Of a stretch of DNA of 64,000 nucleotides, positions 1 to 13,200 are shown in pieces. A program made the position numbers and the translations under genes. The stretch is from Tamarix chinensis (lineage: Eukaryota > Streptophyta > Magnoliopsida > Caryophyllales > Tamaricaceae), in assembly GCA_030549775.1 (NCBI GenBank), contig CM060172.1, forward strand, positions 5,374,861 through 5,438,860, given 5' to 3'. The notes under the pieces were generated by a model. That model was not told where the DNA came from. It made no database searches and saw only the letters and a program-made list of their open reading frames with translations. Numbering within the stretch: the first letter of the stretch is position 1; every line of letters begins with the position of its first letter.

Positions 1-3000
1 AAATGCATCTGACCACTATTATAGTCGGTGGACCAAAAAAATTATCCTTATTGACCCCGACTCACATGGTGTTCTAATGTAAGTAATTTGTATTTTTCTA
101 TGTCTTATTACCATGTAAATTTTGGTTTATCGAGCCTGGAATCCCCCACTGTTATATCCGATGGACAAAAAATACTCCACAGAATATAACATACCTAACC
201 ACTATTATAGCTGACCGGATATCACTCCACAAAACAAAATACACCTAACCGCTATTATCACCGGTGGACCAAAAAATATCCTCACTGGGCCCGGCTCGAT
301 ATTCTTTCACTTTAAGTGTTTTATTTATAACTTATTCCACACACAACCCATACTAGATATAAATAATCTACTAGACTTCCCATGCTTACCCTTTTATTCT
401 TAGTTCTCCCGAAACGCTATCCTATATCTTGGGACCTTTATATAACCTATGACTCTGAGACTTCCTCCCCATCTTTTCCCACTCACTATGAGAATCCAAA
501 GCTCTTCTGCATATGGTTCAATGATTACTCCCCATAACTCAATTTTGTCTCCTCTTTACTCTCTCGGGTTTCCCTCTAAAACCCTAATCTGGCCTATGTG
601 GCCTCACTTCCCTTAATCCTATAGAACCATACACTTTTCTACCACCAAAACCATCACTTCCCTCGAACCACACTTGACATCACAACCTCACTAACCAACT
701 CTCACATGTGATCATAAAAACCCTAGTTCGCTCCCCAAAACCCTAGTACTTCTCCTTTATTTTATGTCACCCCTCAACACTCACACACCCTTTTTCACTT
801 GGCTCACCTTTACTCCATGTGACGCCCTTTCATTCTTTATTCCCCATTCTAAAAATTTCCATTAGTTCTCCCTTCCCACACTTCTCTCACTTAGGTTTTC
901 CTCCCAAAACCCTAGTCAGGTCCCCCATACATCCTTCCATAGCCCCACATACTATTTTTCACATACAGGCTACAATCATCCTAACAATTATTCCTTTACC
1001 TTACTTAATTCTCAAGTCAAAATTTTCTACGTAAAGGTCATCCCCTACAAAGGCTAACCATCCCATGTAACCCTACACTCCCTATGCATATTTTTAGTCT
1101 ATTCCCTTAATTTGTTCCTATTATTCCTCCTTTTGTCCACCTATAGATCATAAGATATTTAGGCCATCCTTACCACTATCTTGTCAACTCACTTTCCTCA
1201 CTCTTTTCATTTCTCTAACAACCACTTCACACTATTTAAGGTTTCCTATCATGCATGTCATAAAGGGAAATCTTACATAAGCACATTCTAAGTATATGTA
1301 ATAATACCACATTACATATTTTATAAACACATGCAACTTACCTTAGCTCCATACTTAGCAAGCTGTGTTACAAAAGCATAATCTATAACATATAAGTTAC
1401 ACACATGTAATAAACACACATAATAGATATTACACACACATTAGACATTAACCATATCCTTACCTAAAACAACATTGAGCTTGGAGTATGCTCCTACGCC
1501 TCCTTAGGGTTCGGACTTGGTTCACCTATAAGAGGGGAAATACTAGGGTTAACTTCCCTCTTATTAAAATTTATATTAATTTCCTACTTACAACCTAGTA
1601 TTAGGGGTAATAATAAAAATAGTAGCTTAGTAGTAAAAATAAGGATATTACCCTTAAAATGGTTAATCATGCTATTATTAGCCAAAATAAGTTTAGGTAG
1701 TTATATTGGTTAATGATAAGGTATTATTAACAATATTAGCCATAAATATAATAAGTCTAATAATAATAATGATGATGATGATGATGATGATGATGATAAT
1801 AATGATAAGGTTAGGATAATAATTACACTAATTATACTTAAGGGCTAGGAAGGTTAGGGCACAACCTAGTGAGGGTGGAAGCTAGGTAGTAGCGGCGACA
1901 ACGGAGGCAGTGTAATTGGGGGTTCGAGAAGGTGGTTATTTAGGGTTAGAAGAGAGAAAGTGAGATGGTGATTGTAGTGATGGTGGACTCTTTAGGCTGA
2001 GAGGGTTGAAGTGGTGGTGGTGGCGTAATAAGGGTGGCGACATAGGTGGTGGAGGTTGTGGTGGTCGAGGGTGGTGGAGGGGGAGGGAGGAGGAAGGAGA
2101 GAGAGAAAGGGAGAAGGAAAGGTACAGAAGGCTTTGTTGGGTTGATTGGGTGGTAGAGGAGGCGGTGATTGTGGTGGAGGAGGCAACACAAGGTGGAAAA
2201 AGGGACAACAATGGGTGCTGGTAAGTTGAGTAGGAAATTTTACACGACAGGGGTGGCTCGTGTAGGGGAAACCAGGGGTTGTAAGTGGTTTGATTTGGTG
2301 GAGGGTAATGCAGGTAAGGGTTTGGGTGGTGTTTTGGGAGGCAGTGTTGTGCCGTAGTGGTGGGGGCAGTGTCTGAAGTGGAGGTGGCACAAGTAGGTTG
2401 AATTTTCTGGGTAGAGTGAAGAGGACCAAATAGGATTAATAGGGGTATTTATAGGCCAATGAAGAGAGGATAAGACAAAGGGAAGATGAAAAGAGGGCAG
2501 GTGAGGCAGGGGATTGTCGACCTACAGTGGTAGCTAGTACGAGCCTACAATTTACAGGGCGTAGGTTGTCAAGGGGAGAGAAGGGAAAGGGGAAGGGGCA
2601 TGCATGAAAAGGGGTATAGGGTAGGTTGGGCGTGGACAGGGAAAGTAAAAGGATGAGGGAGAGAAAGAGGAGGTGCAAGTTAGCAGGGAAAGGATAGTGG
2701 TAGAATTGTAGGCCAACCTGCAACTCGGGGATGGGGGAGAAGGGAGGAGGAAGAAGAAAGGTCGAGCTTATCAGTTTGGGGGGAAAAAAGAAAGAAAAAG
2801 AAGTGAGAGAATTGGCGGGTGAGGGAGGAAGGAAAAAAAAGAAAGGAAGGCTGGATGGGCTACATAAGGGAGAGAAAAGACAGAGGGGGAATTAGGCCTG
2901 AAGTGGCCCAATTTGGGGAGGAAGAGGAGAAAAAGTAAAAGAAGAAAGGAGCAAATGAAGGAAGAAAAAGGAAAAATGAAGGGAAAAGGGGAAAAGGAAA

Positions 3001-3316
3001 AAAAAGAAAAATAAAAATAAGTTGGTTGGGGGTATTTAGGATACTTTCGTATTTTTGAATATTTAAAAATAATAAAAATTTGTAAAATAATAATTAAACT
3101 TCTTTTTATATTAATTTAGGATATTTTGGGTAATTTTCCTAAACTCTATTTTGACCTAGCAAAATACTCTAATCTTCCTCAATTAAATTGTTTATTATTT
3201 TCTCATTTCTTTCTTAAATACTCCCCTTATTTTAAATAAAATGATATATTTACTAAAATTTTGTAATAAATCCTATTTTATCATAATTTCTTAAATTAAG
3301 GGTTTGGGGTATTTCA
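1..3316 (+). mobile_element. Family A LTR-like repeat, 5'-truncated by window edge
   Basis: Non-coding repeat in sense orientation. From the left edge it shows CACTATTATAG-type motifs (about 1-290), a stretch with several AAACCCTA-like motifs (about 560-920), the module around 1475-1560 shared with other copies, a triplet microsatellite (about 1763-1800), a purine-rich segment (about 1900-3010) and an AT-rich tail. It ends GGGGTATTTCA at 3316, matching the ends of the other copies. The true start lies left of the window. The following DNA is a reversed family A interior, so this copy probably sits inside the copy at 3317-4989. No coding capacity is believed; long open frames here are by-products of skewed composition. 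Confidence 0.75.
1763..1800. repeat. Triplet microsatellite (AAT/GAT)n
   Basis: A run of AAT then GAT repeats. It sits at the position, just before the purine-rich segment, where the other family A copies also carry a triplet microsatellite. Confidence 0.9.
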
Positions 3317-4989
3317 TCTTTAGGTTAACATGGATAAGTGTATGAATAAGGATTACTTAATAATGATAGAAAAAAATGGGAATGAATAAGTATGTGGTTT
3401 TTGTGTTTCACTTTAATTAAGACATTAGTAATTAAAGTGGAAGACCTTGAGATCAGGAATGGTGGCTCTTTAGGGGTTGCTATCCTAAAGACGTGGTTTA
3501 GCCCACGATTATTGTAGTATTTTCTTGTGTGCCTTAGTGCCCCAACCAGACCCTATATCTTACTTTATCTAGCTCTACGAACCTATTTAGGGTGTATTCA
3601 TACTTATAGATTAGGTGTCCTTGTCGGTAGGATACTATGTGTCCTAGTGCACTAGTGCAACCAGGGTACCTTTGCGTCCTTAGGTTGATGGTTGAAGGAT
3701 ATTATGTATCTTGCATTCCCTAGTATGATTGGTGTACCTTTGCGTCTCTAGGTTCTTGATCTCCCTCTTGAGTTAAATAAATGGATCTATTATACTATTT
3801 AAAAGGGAAAATACTAATCATGAAAGTGAAAGACTATTGAGCAGGTTCCATATGGATTATATCTTGTGTACCGGTCCACCAATTATAATAGTGGCCCAAG
3901 AGCGCTTTACCCTGGAAGATGTATAAGTGTACTAGTCCACTGGTTATAATAGTGTCCTAGGAGCGCTTTGCTCTAGATGATATATATGTATATTTAGGTC
4001 CACTGGCTATAGTGGGGATCTCGAGTTCAATAAAACAAATTGTGGATGTGAATAAATCATGGGAAAATACTAATCACTTATATAGGAACACTATGTGAGT
4101 AGGGGCCAAACTAATCTATCAGCGATAATAGTGGCCAAGAGCCTTCTGCCCTCGGGACTGATCCAACGGCGAATAATAGTGGTCACCTTGAAGTGTATTT
4201 TCAGTCTATTGGCTATAATATTGGGGTTCTCGCACTCACATAAATATAATTTTGAGAGATGATATTAAATGATATTCATTTAATGGCTTAAGACAAAAAA
4301 AGTTACTCTCATCCTCATGATCTAGTGTTATAATATAAATTCAACTTTGGTGTCTGTCTCTCTCTCTTTGTATATTATGGTATTGCTAAGTGAATGGACC
4401 TTATACTATGCAATTTTTGATATACGAGGCATTGCACTATGTGATATTTCTTAATTTGCTTGTGGTTATCTCTGTGCCTACGTATGGTATCGTTTTATAT
4501 CATTATGTATTATGTGTTGCATGTGGGCCCTGCCTTTTAGTTTGGTATAAAGGGTTATTCAGTACCATAGTACTGAAGGTTTCATTTGTGGGCCCTTGCC
4601 TATTTAGTGGGTAGTGTTCCTTGCAAGTCTAATGCAAGTGCTATTCAAGCTAATAGTAGGTAAGAGTGTAAGGATTGTTTGGGAATGATTTTAGGATTTC
4701 TTTTTTGCCTTTTTATTTCCTTGTTTAAAATAATCTTTATTCTTGTGACCACTATTAGCGAGTTTTGCTCTTGTAATGAATTTATCGTGCTACTCTGATT
4801 TAAATAAAGTTTAGATGTGAGAAAATTATATGTTATTCTTTTTAGCTTTAGCACTTGGTACTGGAATAGTAGGAGAGAACTAGTTTGGTACTAAGTGTGG
4901 CAGTAATATCCCTAAAATTTATAATTTTTGCTTCCGCTAACTTTCAAATTAAATGAAAAATTTTTAGTAGTAAATTTTGCAATGTTATA
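3317..4989 (-). mobile_element. Family A repeat, reversed, partial (5' portion)
   Basis: On the minus strand this starts at 4989 with TATAACATTGC, a degenerate family A start, followed by the conserved block complementary to the one near 11890-11950 (CACACTTAGTACCA type). The motif array lies at about 3860-4225 as the complement (ATAATAGTGG). At about 3420-3780 is a module that recurs inverted at 6850-7190 and that I do not see in the other copies, which groups this copy with the one starting at 5634. The rest of the copy is probably to the left of the window, displaced by the insertion ending at 3316. Confidence 0.65.
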
Positions 4990-5399
4990 GTGTGTGTCTG
5001 ATAGAGAGAGAAATTAGCCAAAGATCTAACAATGTTGATGTTCATTTGAGAGAAATAATGCTAAAGAGATGGTGAAGGTGCACATATTTAAGTCACAATA
5101 TCTCATTTTTCAAAAAAAGAAAATCTAGGTGTACAACCAAATATTATTGATGGTTTGTGTAAGGATAGACAATTAGATGAAGCATTCCGGTTTAGGCAGA
5201 GAATGATAAGGAGTGCTGATGCAGAAGCATCCATAAATCCTCAAAATGATAAAGATTTGGCATACTAGATTATGGAACCAATCACATTATATGTCTTTAA
5301 TAATGATACTAATAATGTTACTAGCCTTTATGAGCTTATTTTAAGTCATTCTTGCAGGCATGTAACATTTTTGTAGAAAGAATATCAATCCACTAAAGA
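4990..5399 (+). pseudogene. PPR-like pseudogene, left fragment
   Basis: The recognisable part is about 5129-5220. In one frame it reads GVQPN, then IIDGLCKDRQLDEAF and an RM-containing tail, the pattern of a pentatricopeptide repeat (VxPNxxTYNxLIDGLCKxxxxxEA) with part of the repeat missing. PPR proteins usually bind organellar RNA. Here the frame is soon lost to stops, and the DNA stops at the Gypsy insertion point (5400). The matching right-hand piece begins at 52759. The flanks AAAGA (5395-5399) and TAAGA (52754-52758) fit a 5-bp target duplication. Joining the flanks places a PPR-like stretch across the junction. Nothing clear is recognised in 4990-5128. The PPR call is fairly sure; the identity of the parent gene is unknown. 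Confidence 0.6.
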
Positions 5400-5633
5400 T
5401 GTCAACATACATAAAATTCTATTTGTTACAAGATATAATAAAGGGAGTTTTAATACATGAAAGGAAACTCTACAAGTCAAGAGATCTAATCAACTTTCTA
5501 GTCATCACCCTTGTTTTGATTAGGGTTTTTTTAGTTGTTTTCATGTACTAATTAGCTTTATTTCTAATAGTCTTGGTTGATTTATGTATTATATGGGGTA
5601 TAGCTACATTGTTAACACGAGTTTATGTGCTAG
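5400..5633 (+). repeat. 5' LTR of the Gypsy element, left part
   Basis: It begins TGTCAACATAC directly after the AAAGA flank and ends at the GCTAG duplicate beside the family A start at 5634. The LTR resumes at 43284. This boundary rests on the TG start and the flank match; the 3' LTR copy lacks this part, so it cannot be checked internally. Confidence 0.5.
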
Positions 5634-6454
5634 TGTAACACCCCTAAAATTTACTATTGAAAATTTACTTTTAAAAGTTACAAGTGGATGCTAAGACAAT
5701 AAATTTTAGGGTGTTATCGCTACATTTAGTACCAGACATGTTCACTTAAATGTTGGTTTACTTAAATTCAAGAATAGATTAATTAATCAAGGTAGCGCAA
5801 TGATTAGGATACAAAAAATACAACCTGCGAACTGTGGTTACAAAATAAACTTAGTAAAAATGAACTATAAAAGATTATAAGGAACATATAAAAAATTCCT
5901 AGTTCAAATTATCGGTCAGAATCCTAGATAACTTTACACTCTTAACCTGATGAATGTTCTATGAAAAGATCTTGTGAGCTAACCGGTAAATGGCACTATC
6001 CATTGAATAAGTAAGGGCCTAAGAAATTAACTCTTTAGTACAATGGTATTGAGCAACCCATTATACCAGACTAATATTTAAGGTCCGCATGTAATACACC
6101 TGATGCATCACATCAATCATATGAATATTGATTTATGCATAAAGTAATAAGAATGCCATAAAAATTCATATAACCACATGCATCGAGATCATTGGATCTA
6201 ATATTCATTCACCTATAAATACTTGAAACTTACCAATGGAATATCCAAATGACACTCTTTGTAGTACAATTAGAAAGCCATATTATTTTCAACAATATAT
6301 ATACCTCTCTTAATCGACCCACAATTTATCAATTCACAAGTACGCTCATTAACACAATCCAACATGCACATCATCACTGGTAAATTCATTAACATAATCC
6401 AATACACACATCATCATTGGTAGGCCCATAAACACAATCCAACACACACATCAT

Positions 6455-6815
6455 CACAAGTAAGTACGAAGGCTTCTACTAAATTACAGGTAGGCACAAA
6501 GGCTACTACCAACTCATAGGTAGGCACAAAGGCTACTACTAACTCACATGTTGGCATAAAGGCTACTACCAACTCACACATAAGCATAAAGGCGGCTACC
6601 AATCATAGGTAGGCTCAAAGGCTACTACCAACTCACAAGTAGGCACACAAGCTGCTACCAAATCACAGGTAGGTACGATGGCTAGTACTAATTCATAGAT
6701 AGGTACAAAGGCTGCTACTTAATCATAGGTGGGCATAAAGGTTTCTATTGAATCATAGGTAGGCTCAAGGCTACGACTAACTTATAGGTAGGCACAAAGG
6801 TTGCTAACAAAACAT
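6455..6815. repeat. 30-bp tandem array
   Basis: About a dozen degenerate units of 30 bp containing GCACAAAGGCTACTACCAAC and a short AT-containing spacer. Because 30 is a multiple of three, the minus strand shows a repetitive open frame, which I do not regard as a gene. A different repeat of about 47 bp (AACACAATCCAACA-type) precedes it at about 6350-6450. Confidence 0.85.
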
Positions 6816-7599
6816 CCCAATAATCATCTCCATTCAATTATCAAACAATTCCATTTTTGTTCACTCAAGGGGAGATCAACAGATCTAGAGACACTAAGGT
6901 ACCTCGTTATACTAGCACATAAGGGTAGTATAGTATCCTACCGACTATCTACCTAGGGACACAAATGTACCCTAGTCACATTGATACATGAGGTTCATAT
7001 TACCCTATGGATAAGGACACCTAATCCATAAGTATACATGCCTCATACTTAGGTCTGTAGAGCTAAATAGAGTAAGATTTATGACTTGGTTGGGGTACTA
7101 AGACAAACCGGCAAAATCCATAATAATCGTGGGTTAAAGCACGTCTTTAGGGTAGTGACCATTCTCGATTTCAAGGTATTTCACTTTAAGTACTAGTTTT
7201 CTATGAGGGTGACCACAAAAAGCACACATTAATCACATATAATCAATCCATCATACGTAACCCCTTTTATTTGTTTACAATATTATGACATAACTAGAAT
7301 AAAGATAATTTTCAATGTCAACATACGTAGTCTGCTAAGGCCATCTAAGGCTCAAATACTCACATTTAGACTCTTTATGGAAAAATAACCAGAATAACCT
7401 CTGAGGCTATGACTACCACTTTACCATCCATTTCCATCACAACTTCCATTTTATTTTATCAACTTGCCATAAAATGGATAGCACACCATAACTGAATTAT
7501 TGATCATGAAGTTAAGTTAACCGACACACCAAATAACCATTTTCCCCTTTTATACTATTTTACACCTGAAACCTAACATTTGTTTCTTCTAGAACAACC

Positions 7600-8900
7600 A
7601 AACACATATTCTGATGGTTAATCAACAATTAATGCACTTTCTGTATATTAATAAGAATAAATATCATAACGTACCCCAATTTACCAAAATGCTCCCAATC
7701 TATGCAATAGTAATAATTATGCTGAAACATGCCTATCTAATACAACAAGACCCCTATACTGATGCTTGATAACGAACATCACATATCATGCATATTCATT
7801 GGCATATTTATCATGGTATATTCCAAATTATCAAAATACCCCTAAACCTTACAATATTCATAATCATGTTAGAATAGGTAATAGTAATACTAAGACAATA
7901 AACCCCTATTCTCATATTTAACATCAATTAATACTTATCATATATGTTTATTAGAATAATCACCATAGTACATATAAATTATCAAAATGCCCCTATACTA
8001 TGTACTATTGATTATCATGTTGAATTAGGCAGTACTAAGACAATAAACCCCTATTCTCATGTTTAAAATCAATTAACACATATCATGTGTGTTCATTTGA
8101 TTTATCCCCCTAGTATATGAAAAATTACCAAAATACCCCATACCATATAATATCAATTATTATGCTGAAATAAGTGATACTAAGACAATAAACCCTTATT
8201 CTTATATTTAACATCAATTACTAATTGTCATGTGTGTTCATTTGATTAATCACCATAGGACATACAAAATTACTAAAATGCTCCTAGACCATATAATATC
8301 AATAGCCAAGCTCAAACATGAGTTATTAATGCCATAAACCCTTATTCTCGTACTTAGCATCAATTGTTACTTATCATGCATATTTATTAGGGTAACCTCT
8401 ATTGCACATTTAAAATTACCAAAATACCTTTAGCTCATATAATTTTAATATTCAAGCTCAACATATATTACGAATACCACAAACTCCTATTTTTATATTT
8501 AACGCCAATTATTACTTATCATACATATTTATTAGGATAACTTCTATTGCATATTCAAAATTACCAAAAATTCCCTTGGTCATATAATAGTAATATCCAA
8601 GCCCAACATGTGTTACTAATACCACAAACCTCTATTTTCATGATTACAAACTATTATTACTTATCATACATATTTATTAGGATAATCACTATTGTACATT
8701 TAAAATTACCAAGGTGCCCCTAGTTCATGAAATATTGATAACCATGATGGAACATGTATTTTTAATACCACAAACCCCTATTATCATTCTGAACATCATA
8801 TAATACTTAGCATACATATTTATTAGAATGATTACCATAATACATTAAAATTACCAAAAAAACCCTTCAACCATAAATATGCGTTTATTTTACATCAAAT
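7600..8900. repeat. ~146-bp tandem array, about nine units
   Basis: The anchor ACCAAAATNCCCCT recurs near 7684, 7834, 7979, 8127, 8270, 8418, 8561, 8706 and 8851, a spacing of 143-150 bp. Each unit also holds CACAAACCCCTATT-type and ATATTTATTAGG-type blocks. The units have diverged by point changes but keep the period. The array lies inside family A copy A1. Confidence 0.85.
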
Positions 8901-9929
8901 TCCTATATATATTCTTAGAAATAGTTATAACACATTAGGTTTTCTGGTTAGGGTTAATAATCAAGACATGTCCAAATGACCCAATTACCACTAGAGCTCA
9001 TAGTAGTAATATTTTTCCTACAAGTGACCATATATACTTAACCTAACACTTTATATACACATAACATAAATCATCATTTCCAAATATTAGACCTCTTATC
9101 AATCACCCTTTCACATACATAACATCTTACACAAGATAACATGCATTCTTTTTCCATTTTCCACATTATATATACACAAATCACATACCAAAAACCCTAA
9201 TGTACTAACATGCTATATCCAAACATTTTAGTGAGCTATAAAGGTTACATGATTTCACGCAAAAACCAAACTTTACATATAACCAGCTAATACTTCTTAG
9301 GCTCCATTTCATCAAATTTTGTAAAGAAAAATAATGTCATAAATACCATATTAATATTAAATAAATTAAATAATAATTTTTATTAAAAATATTTATTAAA
9401 TAAAAAATTATGAAGATACCTTCATACCTTAAATATTATCCAAAACACATAAAATTACACTACATAACTCACGTTGCATATGGAGGGTGAGCTACGCAAA
9501 TATGGGCAAATGGAAGGGAGAAAAGTGGCTCGGGTAAGGGTTGTGGGAGATGTTAGTTTGTAAGAGGTGAGGGAGGAGATGGTTGGTGGTTTGGGGTGTG
9601 GTGTAAGTGGCTTGAAGGCAGCAGAGGGGGCAACATAGGATGTAGGGAGAAAGGTGTAGAGGAGCAAAAGAAGAGGAAGAAAAGGAGAAAAAGAGGAAGA
9701 GAAGGGGGATGGGTAGGTGCAAGTAGTGTGGAGTGGTTACGGGTGGTGGTGTAGGCGGTGGGTGGTTGGTTATTGGCAACTGGGAGGAGTTATGGTGGTA
9801 GAGGAAAGGGAAGGGGAGAGGTGGCTGAAGGAAAGGTGGTGGCTTTAGGGTGGGGGTGTTGAAGGGAAGAGAAGGAGAGGAGGCAAGACAATAGGGGAGG
9901 CTGGGGTCATTACGACAAACAGGGGAAAT

Positions 9930-10214
9930 AATAATGACACATTAATAATGGTGATTTTAAAATTGTTGCCAAATATGTGAAAATTAATGTAGGACAATTG
10001 AAGAAGTTTTGATAACAATTATAGTTTAAAACCATTATTAAAACCTCCAAAAAAAAATTACACATGGTAGTTTTAATAATGGTATATGTAGAAACCATTT
10101 TAATAGTTATTTTAATAAGGGTTCTTAAAAGCACCATTATTAAAAGGACCACTATATGAAAATATTCATTGGGAGGGTTTTAATAACGATTCCTATTTAA
10201 ACCATTATTAAAAC
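9930..10214. repeat. CACTA left subterminal repeats
   Basis: Alternating direct and inverted copies of an AACCATTATTAAAA-type unit. In En/Spm-type elements the subterminal repeats are transposase binding sites; that role is inferred here from position. Confidence 0.7.
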
Positions 10215-13200
10215 TGAAATACTCCAAAACTCTAATTTAGAAAATTATATTAAAATAGAGCTTTATTAGAAAATTAATTAAATAAAGCATTTTATTAAAA
10301 TAAAGGGAAATATTTAAGGCAAAATTACGAGGAAAATAATAAAGAATTTAATAAATTAGGGTATTTTGTTAATTAAAAAAGAATTTAGGAAAAATTACCC
10401 AAATATCCAAAATTTATACAAAAAGGGAATTTCATTATTATTTTACTAATTTTTATTATTATGAAATATTTAAAAATACTAAAATATTCGAAATACCCCA
10501 ACCAACCTATTTTTTCTTTTTTTACCTTTTCCCTTTCCCTTCCTTTTTCCTTTTTCTTTTTTTTCCTCCTTCCTCCATTTCTTTCCTCTTCCTTTTTTCC
10601 CAATTTGGGTCTGTGCCTCTCCTCCCTCTCTTCTCTCCCCCATAGGGCCTAGCTCGTGTAACACCCTAGAATTTACTCACATTTTTTAATAAGACTTTTA
10701 AATTTAAAACCCGTCGATTCTGGGATGCTAATGCCACACTTAGTACCAGACCGGTTGACTCCTACTGTTCCATTACCAAGTGCTAAAGCTAAGAAAAATA
10801 CTCACAACATTATTAAATAATCAAAATTTCATAAATAAAAAAATTAGAGTATGTATAAGTTTTTACATAATCCAAAATATGAGAGATAGTTCTTCGGAGA
10901 AGAGAGATTGCTATAATATTAAAATTGTTTTTGGAAATTCAAACATAGTTAAAAGAGAAAAGGAATAATAATCTTGAAACGAAAAAACCAACCACGCCAC
11001 TCCTAGAACTTGAATCCAGCCCAATCATCACTCAGCCCCAACTGATGCTCCATAAAAACCAATGGCATCAAAGAAAGCATCTCCTACCTACAACACGTCA
11101 GGCCGACCTTCTGCTCGTGGGAATGAGTAGCACCTATAAAAGGGGTGATCAGTATGCTACGTACTGAGTAAGGTAATCGGGCACTAAGGTCCACACACAA
11201 GCACATAAAATCATGTAGGATAATATTTAACTTACAATTTCAAACCCACACATACAATACATAAAATGTACAGAGTATTATACAACCTATAATGATCAAG
11301 CCTACACATAAAGGTCCAAGAAGTCCAGATTAATTATTTAATTAATCTCTTATCAGAAATCGGTCACACATGTTCTTAATTCACTCCATGCGAGTACAAA
11401 ATCCCCCACTAATATAGCTGGTGGATCGGAAACAAGCAGGGAACAGTGCTTCTGCCCATTATTATTAGCTGGTAGATCGGTCACACATAGGGTATCATAC
11501 CCTAACCACTATTTCTTACCAGTGGATCGGTTGGCCCCGGCTCACATGGTGTTCCGTTATAAGTACTTAGTGTCTTTTAAGTGTCTTAGCAACTTAGATG
11601 TTTGGTTTATTGAGCTTGGAGTCCGCCACTATTATAACTGGTGGATCAGAGGCACATAGGGTAACATACCCTAACCACTATTATAGCCGGTGGATTGGAG
11701 ACACATAGGGTAATATACCCTAACCACTATTATAGCCGGTGGATCGGAGATACAGAGGACTATGCGTCCTAACCACTATTTATAAACGGTGGATCGGTGG
11801 GACCTGGATATAACACCCCTAAAATTCATTACTAAAATTTTTTTTTAATTAAAAGAAAATTAGCATAAGAAAATTAATAAACTATGGACTTTGGGGATAT
11901 TACCCCCACACTTAGTACCAGATCAGTTCACCTGTATTGTTCCAGTACCAAGTGCTAAGGCTAAAAGAGTAAAACACAATTTATGAGAAATTTAAACATA
12001 TTTAAATCAGAGTAGTGCAAGTAAACATTTTATAAGAGTATAATCCACCAATGGTGGTTCAAGACAACAAATATATTGAGATTGTGAATTTAAAGGAGAC
12101 AGAGTCAAAACCCTAATGGTTCTGGATAGTTCCTTATGCTCTTTTCCGATGGCCCACTTGAGTAACACTGAATACGACCTATAAGGGGTACTACCTATTG
12201 AATAGGCAGGGGCCCCACGAATGGAACCCTTCAGTACTACGGTACTGAGTAACCCTTTAAAAACACACTTAAAAGTAGGCACGCAATATAACACATGTTA
12301 TATTACTATGTCCATACATAATGACAGGTGTAAACATAATATTCAAAACCATACATTCACATATTCCACAAGTCAATCAGATATTAATGGTGTACACATA
12401 ACATTCACTTTCGTACATTCACATACTTAACATGTCAACCAAATATTAATAGGACATACTGAATAATCGATACTTTTAGGGCCTTAAGGCTATCAGTCCA
12501 TCATTAATCAATCATCTCGGATTATAACCTCCATGAGAGTGCGGGAACCCCACTATTATAGCCGGTGGATCGGTCACTTATAGGGCATAACACACCTAAC
12601 CACTATTATATGCCGGTGGATCGGTCTCTAGGACAAAACGCTCCTGGCCACTATTATGCCGATGGATCGGTCTGGCACCGACTCTCATGGTGTTCCACTG
12701 TAAGTACTTAGTGTCTTTTACTCGTCTTAACAAAGTAGGGTTTGGTTTATTGAGCTCGGGATCCCCCACTATTATTGCCAGTGGGCTAGTCACTTGCGGG
12801 ACGATGTCCACACCACTATTATTCGCTAGTGGATTGGTCACTTATAGGGCATAACACACCTAACCACTATTCCTAACCGGTGGATCGGTTGGACCTGGCT
12901 CAATAATCTTCCACTTTACATGATTAGTATTGTATCGTATCTTATTCAACAGGTTCCACCCTAGACATGCATGGCTAACTCCAGCTATACTTATCCTCCT
13001 AAAAGGGCCCGTCTCATATCTTAAGACTCGGCACCTCCTAACTCGCCCCGACATTCTTCCCATAACCCACTTACTCATATCGGAAACCCGACTCCCAAGT
13101 GTGGGGGTTGAGGCCCACACTTTGTACCCTCAAAATCCACTCACCGCCTTACCCTTGGGTTTTCTCTAAAAACCCTAATTTGGGTCTATGTGGTCCGTCC

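Noticed and set aside
1936..2723. Overlapping open frames of 60-145 codons on both strands
   Set aside because: Same compositional cause in the first family A copy; no conservation between copies at the protein level.
6414..6602. Minus-strand repetitive peptide of about 10-residue units
   Set aside because: Direct translation of a 30-bp minisatellite; no start context or neighbours that suggest a gene.
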